Origin: CAYJOG01 sp964371695 [NCBI: uncultured bacterium]
GTDB taxonomy: Bacteria > CAYJOG01
Direction of reading: 5' to 3'
Assembly: GCA_964371695.1 (NCBI GenBank)
Contig: CAYJOG010000010.1
Span: forward strand, 11,284 to 16,567
Length of the DNA: 5,284 bases
In this document: one piece after another, positions 1 through 4,534 of the stretch
Numbering within the stretch: position 1 is the first letter of the stretch
Layout: each line of letters begins with the position of its first letter
Notes under the pieces: model-generated
Databases searched by the model: none
The model's input: only the letters and a program-made list of their open reading frames with translations
What the model was told of the DNA's origin: nothing
Made by a program: the position numbers and the translations under genes

Positions 1-13
1 GACGGTCGCTCAT
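1..13 (-). CDS. Possible start of the next gene, partial
   Basis: On the minus strand an ATG at 13-11 overlaps the TGA stop of the exported-protein gene (12-10) in the classic ATGA arrangement. It opens a frame that reads M-S-D-R before the window ends. Four-base stop/start overlaps of this kind are common between translationally coupled genes in one operon, which is the main support. No Shine-Dalgarno sequence is visible just upstream. Only four codons are present, so neither the reality of the gene nor its product can be judged. Confidence 0.3.
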
Positions 14-516
14 GGTGGTGCTTTGCGGTTTGCGCCCATCAGGCCGGCGTCCACCAGATATTCATAGGCGGTTTCCAGTGCCAGTCTGTCGGGCGCAGAA
101 AGAGGGGTGGTTTTCAGGATTGTGATCACTTGGCGGCAGGTTGTTTTGCCTGGGGGGCAACCGGTGTTGGCATCCATCACCAAGGGCAGGTTTTTGTCGT
201 CAGAAATGATGAAAGTCTCCACCAGATGCAGGTGGCGGGGGGCATCTGTGCCAACGATTTGAAAGGGGGTGCCCAAGAGCGATTCCAGCAAATCCATCTG
301 GGGCAGCCCCCCAAAAGGCAAAACCTTGTTGGCCACAACTTTCAGGCCCTTGGGGTTTTCCCACACCAACTTGCTGGGGGCAATGGCCATGAGTTTTTTG
401 CGGGCTTCACCGAACGGGTCAGCCCCCCCTCTGGGGGTATGGGCTTGGGCGGAGAATGGCCACCACAGACTCAGCGCCAGCAGACCTATAGAGGCAGTCC
501 GCTGCGACAAAACCAT
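10..516 (-). CDS. Exported protein of unknown function, 168 aa
   Basis: I do not recognise this family. The N-terminus is a clear Sec signal peptide: Arg6, a hydrophobic core around residues 8-22, and an A-Q-A/H cleavage site after residue 25, giving a mature periplasmic protein of about 143 residues. The mature part has no membrane segment. It has a mixed alpha/beta look, with a GLKVVANKVLPFGG stretch (57-70), a strand-rich part (residues 85-115), and two cysteines, C120 and C127, flanking a P-P-G-K turn that could form a disulfide in the periplasm. I chose the ATG at 516 because AGGGG lies about 5 nt upstream and the signal peptide starts cleanly there. An in-frame ATG at 531 lacks a good ribosome site. 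The open frame continues far upstream, but only as a shadow of the phosphofructokinase gene. The gene is divergent from pfk and may lead an operon running out of the window to the left. Confidence 0.8.
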   Translation of the reverse strand: MVLSQRTASIGLLALSLWWPFSAQAHTPRGGADPFGEARKKLMAIAPSKLVWENPKGLKVVANKVLPFGGLPQMDLLESLLGTPFQIVGTDAPRHLHLVETFIISDDKNLPLVMDANTGCPPGKTTCRQVITILKTTPLSAPDRLALETAYEYLVDAGLMGANRKAPP

Positions 517-551
517 GGCACCCCTGCGCATCTGTTCATGGTATCGGTTTG

Positions 552-562
552 TTCGCTGCGAA
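552..562. repeat. Short perfect inverted repeat in the divergent gap
   Basis: TTCGC-T-GCGAA is a perfect palindrome with 5-bp arms around a single central base. It lies in the 75-bp gap between the exported-protein gene and pfk, 18-28 bp upstream of the proposed pfk -10 element, so it overlaps the expected -35 zone. That position would suit an operator acting on pfk, on the divergent gene, or on both. It does not match sites I know for Cra/FruR or HexR. Arms this short arise by chance fairly often, so this is a weak call. Confidence 0.2.
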
Positions 563-579
563 AAAAATCCTGCCCCGAT

Positions 580-585
580 TAAACT
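580..585 (+). promoter_or_regulatory. Possible pfk -10 element
   Basis: TAAACT fits the TAnnnT core of a sigma-70-type -10 element and ends 6 nt before the ATG at 592. A start point at the usual distance from a -10 would fall on the A of that ATG, predicting a leaderless mRNA. This agrees with the absence of any Shine-Dalgarno sequence ahead of the gene. No convincing -35 is present at 16-18 bp spacing, which keeps confidence low. Confidence 0.35.
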
Positions 586-591
586 TCGCCC

Positions 592-1698
592 ATGTCCGTT
601 GCGTCTTCCTCCAAAAAACCGTCCCTCAAGCGCATGGGTGTGCTCACCAGCGGCGGCGACTGCCCCGGCCTGAACGCCGTGCTGCGGGCCGTGACCAAAT
701 CGGCCCTGCTGGATCACGGTATTCGGGTGTTCGGATTTCACGATGGCTTCAAGGGTTTCATGGAGGGTGAGGCGGAGGAACTGAACTGGAACAGCGTGAG
801 CGGGATTCTCACGGCGGGGGGCACCATTCTGGGGGCCACCAACCGCGACAATCCTTTTCGCATGGCCGATGGCAAGGGCGGTTTTAAAGACCGTTCCGCC
901 GACGTGGTGAAGCACTACAAAAAGCTGGGGCTGGATGGCTGCGTGGTGGTGGGCGGCGACGGCACCATGAAGCTGGCGCAGGCTTTTGCCGAGCGGGGCC
1001 TGCGCATTGTGGGCGTGCCCAAAACCATTGACAACGACCTGTGGGGCACCGACCACAGCGTGGGCTTTGACACGGCGGTGGAGTTTGCCGCCCAATGTCT
1101 GGACCGCCTGCACAACACGGCCCAGAGTCATCACCGCATCATGGTGGCCGAGGTGATGGGCCGCGACAGCGGCTGGATTGGCCTTTACAGCGGCGTGGCG
1201 GCGGGGGCCGATGTGATCCTGCTGCCGGAGATTCCTTTTGACCTGGAAAAAGCCGCCGGGTTCATCACCCGCCGCCAGGGTGAGGGCAAGTGCTTCAGCA
1301 TTGTGGTGGTGGCCGAGGGGGCGCGGGAAAAGGGCAAAGGCGTGGTGGCCAAACTGCTGGCCGACGACCCCACCCACCCGGAGCGTCTGGGGGGCGTCGG
1401 CGAGGTGGTGGCGCGGGGCCTGCAACGCCTTACGGGACTGGAAGCCCGCGTGACGGTGCTGGGTCACCTGCTGCGGGGCGGCAGCCCCACGGCGCGAGAC
1501 AGGCTGCTGGCCACGTCTTTTGGCCACACAGCGGTGAACCTGCTGTGGCGGGGCGTGGCCGGGCGCTGCGTGGTGGAGCAGGGGGGGATCATCACCCATG
1601 TCTCACTCAAGGAAGCCACCAGCCGCCGCAAGGATGTGCCCAAAAAACACCCGCTGATACTGGCCGCCCGATCGGCCATGACGAGTTTTGGGGATTGA
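592..1698 (+). CDS. pfkA: 6-phosphofructokinase, probably ATP-dependent
   Basis: Phosphorylates fructose 6-phosphate to fructose 1,6-bisphosphate, the committing step of Embden-Meyerhof glycolysis, in the cytoplasm. Family motifs appear in order: GGDCPGLNAV (21-30), the nucleotide-site GGDGT (121-125), PKTIDND (143-149) with the catalytic Asp147, MGRDSGW (189-195) and GHLLRGGSP (291-299) with the substrate-binding Arg295. Gly124 corresponds to E. coli Gly104, where pyrophosphate enzymes carry Asp. Lys144 corresponds to E. coli position 124, which is Gly there. The Gly/Lys combination is known from ATP-using members of the long PFK group, such as actinobacterial enzymes, so ATP use is inferred. 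At 368 aa it is longer than E. coli PfkA (320), as is usual in this group. The ATG at 592 gives a 14-residue lead. The ATG at 634 would begin right at the first beta-strand and also lacks a ribosome site. Oddities are Leu294, where most relatives have Gln, and Asp-Ser in the MGR motif, where relatives often have His-Ala. Confidence 0.95.
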   Translation: MSVASSSKKPSLKRMGVLTSGGDCPGLNAVLRAVTKSALLDHGIRVFGFHDGFKGFMEGEAEELNWNSVSGILTAGGTILGATNRDNPFRMADGKGGFKDRSADVVKHYKKLGLDGCVVVGGDGTMKLAQAFAERGLRIVGVPKTIDNDLWGTDHSVGFDTAVEFAAQCLDRLHNTAQSHHRIMVAEVMGRDSGWIGLYSGVAAGADVILLPEIPFDLEKAAGFITRRQGEGKCFSIVVVAEGAREKGKGVVAKLLADDPTHPERLGGVGEVVARGLQRLTGLEARVTVLGHLLRGGSPTARDRLLATSFGHTAVNLLWRGVAGRCVVEQGGIITHVSLKEATSRRKDVPKKHPLILAARSAMTSFGD

Positions 1699-1791
1699 TG
1701 TTTTTGTCGGTTTGGCTTTTTCTTTGAGGCGGGGGAGGACGCCCACCCCACCGAGTTTTTGCGATTGATTTTCCTCTCCGGGGATTGGCTT

Positions 1792-1797
1792 TAAACT
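1792..1797 (+). promoter_or_regulatory. Possible -10 element of the small exported protein gene
   Basis: This is the same TAAACT hexamer as ahead of pfk. It ends 7 nt before the ATG at 1805, so the predicted start point is within a base of the start codon. No Shine-Dalgarno sequence lies between them. The best upstream TTG-type hexamer, TTGATT at 1765-1770, is 21 bp away and too far for a normal spacer, so this is a tentative call. The rest of the 106-bp gap after pfk holds G-rich and T-rich runs but no convincing terminator. Confidence 0.3.
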
Positions 1798-1804
1798 GGC
1801 CCCC

Positions 1805-2047
1805 ATGAACCGCAAATCCCTCAGAGTCCTCTTCGCCGCCGGTTTGCTGGCGACCTTGCCCGTGGGGGCCGCCATGGCCTGCAACGGCGCAAGGGGCTGT
1901 CATGGTGCCAAAACATGCACCGGCGCCAAGGCCAAGAATGGCGGCAAACATTCCTCCAACGCCAAATCCGGCAAGCATTACAGCAAGGCCAAGGGCAAAA
2001 AAATCGGCCCCGACGCCATTGCGCTCAAGGAAAAAAAGGCGAAATAG
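1805..2047 (+). CDS. Small exported Cys-hexad, Lys-rich protein, 80 aa
   Basis: No family assigned. Residues 1-25 form a Sec signal peptide (K4 and R7, hydrophobic core about 8-22, A-M-A cleavage site), leaving a mature peptide of about 55 residues that begins with Cys26. Three consecutive hexads, CNGARG, CHGAKT and CTGAKA (26-43), place cysteines exactly six residues apart at 26, 32 and 38. Residues 44-66 are rich in Lys, Gly, Ser and His, and the tail (75-80) is almost all charged. The mature part is strongly basic, with no hydrophobic core expected to fold. The lipobox test is poor, with Ala at -3 and Met at -2, so plain secretion is more likely than a lipoprotein. Cys/His-rich mini-proteins of this kind include metal-handling peptides such as the DUF2282 or HvfA type, but I see no maturation partner genes here and the resemblance is only in composition. 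Codon use matches the neighbours, supporting a real gene. A Shine-Dalgarno sequence is lacking. Confidence 0.7.
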   Translation: MNRKSLRVLFAAGLLATLPVGAAMACNGARGCHGAKTCTGAKAKNGGKHSSNAKSGKHYSKAKGKKIGPDAIALKEKKAK

Positions 2048-2060
2048 CGGATAATTGCAC

Positions 2061-2083
2061 TAACCCGGTTTGTTATGGGTTTT
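2061..2083. terminator. Weak hairpin between convergent genes
   Basis: AACCC (2062-2066) can pair with GGGTT (2077-2081) around a 10-nt loop, with a short T run to 2083. TAAC/GTTA (2061-2064 with 2072-2075) is an alternative. It sits where the small-protein gene and the GT39-like gene converge and overlaps the last codons and TAA stop of the latter (2073-2075). The stem is only 5 bp, so it would be a poor intrinsic terminator. It is listed because nothing stronger lies in the 25-bp gap. Confidence 0.25.
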
Positions 2084-3584
2084 GACTTGTTGCCTTAACC
2101 GGCCTGTACAACACCAGCTTGGCGCGGGGTGAGAAGTAGTTGTCCTCGGCAAAGGTGGTCAGTTCCACGGGTGTGAAGCGCCGGGTCATGGCGGCGTGCA
2201 GCCAGCCGCGCCGGTCGGTGTAGGGGCCGTAGCCCTGGGCGTAGAACAGCCACACCCTTTTCCCTTTCGGAAAACTGGCGGCCAGGCGGCGGGCTTTGGC
2301 GGGGGTCAGGTTTTCGCCATAAGCGTCTTTCATGTAGTCGTGGTCTTTGGGCAGGCCGCGCACGGTGAGCGCCGGAGCGTAATAGGTCACCACATTGGCA
2401 AAACTGGCGGGGATGACATACACGGCCTCGCCTTTTTTGATGCGTTTGGCCAGCAGGGCCACGGCGGTGCGGTTGTTGCGGGGGCGGTGAATGGCCCCAT
2501 GCAGCGTGAACACCCCAAGGCCCCACACCACCACCATCAGGGCGCAGGCCACACGCGCCGCTGGCCAGGGTTGGGGCAATGTGCTTGCAAGCCAGACCGC
2601 AACGGGGGGGGCAAGAAAGACAAGATATTTCGGTGTGAGCGGCAGGCCTCGCAGCACAAAGGCGGCCACGGCCAGGGTCAGGCTTCCCATGCTGATGATC
2701 GCTGCGGTGCGGCCAAAGCCACGGGGCGTGCGGGTCGCCGCCACCGCCACGGCCACCAGAGAAACCGCCAGAATCCACTTGCCCACCGAGGCGGGTGAGG
2801 AATTCTCAAACCAGTTGAGGTGATAGCCCCCCCACCAGGCGAAGGTGGTTTCTGTCAGCCGGTGAAACAACAACGAGGCGGAAAGCCCGCCCTTGGGCGG
2901 CAGATAGGTGGGGGCCTGGCCCAATATCACCACCACCATGGGCAGCATGAGCAACCCGCTTATTCCCGCCTGCAGCAACCGGCGATGCAGTGGCCCGATG
3001 CCCTGCCAAACCAGACACAGCAAAACGGGGGCCATGTACAGATACCAATAGGCAAATGTGAAGGCGCCCAGCATGGCGGTGAGGGGAAAAAGCACCATGG
3101 CGACGAGGCAGGTTTTTTGCCGCTCCGGGTCTGTGAGTCTTTGAAGTGACCAAAGGTTGAGCCAGCCCAGCAGCAGCAGGGTGTTTTCAAACCGCGGGCT
3201 GATGGCTACTTGCAGCAACATGGGCGAAAAGGCTGTGAAGCCTGCTGCCCACAGGGCGGCGGCGCGCCCCCTGGCTTGCCACAAGGTGTGCCACGCCACA
3301 ATCACCGCGAGCGCCGCTTCCAGAGCAGGCAGGGTCATCATCCACCGTTCACCATCACCGGGCAGCGCCCACAGCTTGAGCAGAATCATGTTCAGCGGCG
3401 CGTGGCCAGACTTCACCATGGCGCGCATCGCATCGGCCCAGCCCATACGGGCCATTACAAATTCATAGGTGGACTCCATGCCATAAAACCCGCGCCAAGA
3501 AAGGCTCAAGCGCACCACAAGGGCCAGCAGCGCGAGACAGGAGATAAGCCGGATGTCCCGTTTCGAGGGATCAGATGGCGGCAC
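2073..3584 (-). CDS. GT39-like (ArnT/PMT type) membrane glycosyltransferase
   Basis: A 503-residue integral inner-membrane protein with the GT-C plan of the ArnT/PMT/mannosyltransferase family, which moves a sugar from a polyprenyl-phosphate carrier to an acceptor on the periplasmic face. About ten hydrophobic segments are visible, including 11-30, 85-102, 108-129, 134-147, 158-193 (probably two), 207-223, 267-283, 294-311, 319-334 and 344-361. A soluble C-terminal domain follows from about 365. Family landmarks are an acidic first periplasmic loop (E37, E41), H61-A-P-L before the next helix (relatives: HPPL), S120-P with P130-R-F-E at the end of the following helix, and PKYLVFLAPP (318-327), close to the family's P-R-Y-L-LF-LPP. 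The start is GTG at 3584, with GAGGA 11 nt upstream inside the preceding gene. A start at M36 would lose the first membrane segment. The gene is coupled to the GT2 gene. Substrate unknown: a lipid, glycan or protein acceptor is possible. Confidence 0.8.
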   Translation of the reverse strand: MPPSDPSKRDIRLISCLALLALVVRLSLSWRGFYGMESTYEFVMARMGWADAMRAMVKSGHAPLNMILLKLWALPGDGERWMMTLPALEAALAVIVAWHTLWQARGRAAALWAAGFTAFSPMLLQVAISPRFENTLLLLGWLNLWSLQRLTDPERQKTCLVAMVLFPLTAMLGAFTFAYWYLYMAPVLLCLVWQGIGPLHRRLLQAGISGLLMLPMVVVILGQAPTYLPPKGGLSASLLFHRLTETTFAWWGGYHLNWFENSSPASVGKWILAVSLVAVAVAATRTPRGFGRTAAIISMGSLTLAVAAFVLRGLPLTPKYLVFLAPPVAVWLASTLPQPWPAARVACALMVVVWGLGVFTLHGAIHRPRNNRTAVALLAKRIKKGEAVYVIPASFANVVTYYAPALTVRGLPKDHDYMKDAYGENLTPAKARRLAASFPKGKRVWLFYAQGYGPYTDRRGWLHAAMTRRFTPVELTTFAEDNYFSPRAKLVLYRPVKATSQNP

Positions 3585-3587
3585 CCC

Positions 3588-4376
3588 TCAGGTTTTCCTC
3601 AGGGCAAGTGCGCCTGCTTTGTATTGATTCAGGTGCCTCCTCATGGCAAATCCCAGCTTCACGTATCCCAGAATCGTGCGCATGAAGCGAATCTTGCTGG
3701 CCCCTTCTTTGAGGCCATAGTCAAACTTGATGGGCACTTCATCTATCTCAGCGCCCACCACGGCGCATTTCACCAGAAGCTCCACCATGCAACTGAACCC
3801 CATGCTGGTGAGCAGGTTTTCTCCAAAAAAATCGGCGGCCTTGCGCAGCAGTCCCAGACGGTAACCTCGGTAGCCACAGCTGTAATCCCGCACGTTTTCC
3901 ACGGGCAGCAAAAAATGCATCAGCAGATAAGCTCCTTTGCTGAGCAACTGGCGGTGCCACGGAACATTGGCCGAAACAGCACCCTGCTGATAACGGCTGG
4001 CGATGACCAGGGTTTTGCCCTGTTCCAGCCTGGGCAGAAGGTCGTGGATAGTGGCTGGGTCGTGGGTGTTGTCGGCGTCCATGGTGACAATGATGGTGTT
4101 GTCGGGCAGCGCACTTTTGGCCAAAAGTCCCACCCCGGTTTGCAGTGCAGCACCAAGGCCCCGGTTTACCTCGTGCTGGTGCAAGGTGACCTTGCCCGCA
4201 ACAAACAGCGGATGACAACGCACCTTTTCAGCGCTGCCATCGCTGGAGCCGTCGTCCACGATGGTGATGCTGTAGTCCACCTTCCCGCTCAGGGTCTGCT
4301 CAAGCCGACCCAGAAGAGGTGTGATGCAGCCCACCTCGTTGTACATCGGCAGAAATATGACAACTTTTGGCTGCAT
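3588..4376 (-). CDS. GT2 polyprenyl-phosphate sugar synthase (DPM1-like)
   Basis: A 262-residue GT-A fold enzyme resembling dolichol-phosphate mannosyltransferase. Such enzymes move a hexose from a nucleotide sugar to polyprenyl phosphate at the cytoplasmic face of the membrane. Visible motifs: N-terminal strand VVIFLPMYNE (5-14), nucleotide-binding DDGSSDGS (41-48), N71-R-G-L-G-A-A acceptor-loop pattern, D100-A-D102 metal-binding motif followed by H-D-P, S127-R-Y, D164-Y-S-C-G-Y-R-G-Y-R, and a late E-V-P-I-x-F then SKIR stretch. There is no C-terminal membrane domain, unlike longer ArnC/GtrB-type relatives, so it is probably soluble or peripheral. I chose ATG 4376 because the family core starts two or three residues later and a good promoter lies immediately upstream. 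The open frame extends back to a TTG at 4460, with an ATG at 4409, but that extension is unlike the family. The stop at 3590-3588 is followed after one codon by the GT39-like start, so the two are co-transcribed. The sugar cannot be told. Confidence 0.88.
   Translation of the reverse strand: MQPKVVIFLPMYNEVGCITPLLGRLEQTLSGKVDYSITIVDDGSSDGSAEKVRCHPLFVAGKVTLHQHEVNRGLGAALQTGVGLLAKSALPDNTIIVTMDADNTHDPATIHDLLPRLEQGKTLVIASRYQQGAVSANVPWHRQLLSKGAYLLMHFLLPVENVRDYSCGYRGYRLGLLRKAADFFGENLLTSMGFSCMVELLVKCAVVGAEIDEVPIKFDYGLKEGASKIRFMRTILGYVKLGFAMRRHLNQYKAGALALRKT
3596..3600 (-). promoter_or_regulatory. Ribosome site for the GTG-start GT39-like gene
   Basis: GAGGA on the minus strand lies inside the last codons of the GT2 gene, 11 nt before the GTG at 3584. 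The spacing is slightly long but usable. A second G-rich run, AGGGG, directly abuts the GTG and is too close to act. This site supports initiation at GTG 3584 despite the lack of an ATG, and implies coupling to translation of the GT2 gene. Confidence 0.4.
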
Positions 4377-4383
4377 CGGATGA

Positions 4384-4412
4384 AATATAGTTCGGCCATT
4401 TATACCCATCAA
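4384..4412 (-). promoter_or_regulatory. Sigma-70-type promoter of the GT2-GT39 pair
   Basis: On the minus strand TTGATG (4412-4407) and TATATT (4389-4384) are separated by exactly 17 bp. They match the -35 consensus TTGACA at 4 of 6 positions and the -10 consensus TATAAT at 5 of 6. The -10 ends 7 nt before the ATG at 4376, so the predicted start point is at about 4377 and the transcript would be essentially leaderless, fitting the absence of a Shine-Dalgarno sequence. This is the best promoter match I found in the window. Confidence 0.6.
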
Positions 4413-4492
4413 GTTTAGACGGCAGATGAAAAACGGCCTGAAAACGCCCCCACTGGTCAAAGCAGCCCCCGGACACTAAACTCCGCACCTGC

Positions 4493-4521
4493 GGCGCTCC
4501 GGCAAAGGCGCGCCTTTTTTT
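4493..4521 (+). terminator. Terminator-like hairpin with T7 run ahead of the isomerase gene
   Basis: GGCGC (4493-4497) pairs with GCGCC (4510-4514) around a 12-nt loop, followed directly by seven T residues (4515-4521), the form of an intrinsic terminator on the plus strand. A nested perfect palindrome, AAAGGCGCGCCTTT (4504-4517), is an alternative fold. A competing small hairpin, CCGC (4483-4486) with GCGG (4491-4494), would use bases of the first stem. The structure ends only 13 nt before the ATG at 4535, and no plus-strand gene lies just upstream, so it may be an attenuator or leader hairpin rather than a gene-end signal. Confidence 0.4.
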
Positions 4522-4534
4522 CATGGGATAAAAA

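Noticed and set aside
10-1599. A 529-codon open frame on the minus strand that spans most of the phosphofructokinase gene.
   Set aside because: Only its last 168 codons look like a protein (signal peptide, ribosome site). The rest is antisense to a gene with unmistakable PFK motifs and is His/Ala/Gly-rich, as expected of a shadow frame in G+C-rich DNA.
1728-1743. GGCG/CGCC stem considered as a terminator after pfk.
   Set aside because: The stem is only 4 bp with an 8-nt G-rich loop and no T run directly after it on either strand.
2065-2102. CCGGTT ... AACCGG inverted repeat near the convergent junction.
   Set aside because: The arms are 6 bp and separated by 26 nt, the right arm lies inside the GT39-like coding region, and the arms do not extend, so chance is sufficient.
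2196-2798. A 200-codon plus-strand frame inside the GT39-like gene.
   Set aside because: It is rich in His, Gly and Gln without any recognisable motif, and is antisense to membrane-spanning coding sequence.
3210-4418. A 402-codon open frame on the plus strand opposite the two glycosyltransferase genes.
   Set aside because: It is His/Gln-rich and low in hydrophobic structure, and it crosses two genes on the other strand that have clear family motifs. It is a shadow frame.
4377-4460. A longer GT2 protein starting at the TTG at 4460 or the ATG at 4409.
   Set aside because: The extra N-terminal residues do not resemble the family, no well-placed ribosome site supports the ATG, and a good promoter lies inside the extension.
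4507-4514. The 8-bp palindrome GGCGCGCC as a recombination or protein-binding site.
   Set aside because: It is explained by the terminator-like hairpin and by the local GC richness. No second copy was seen in the window.
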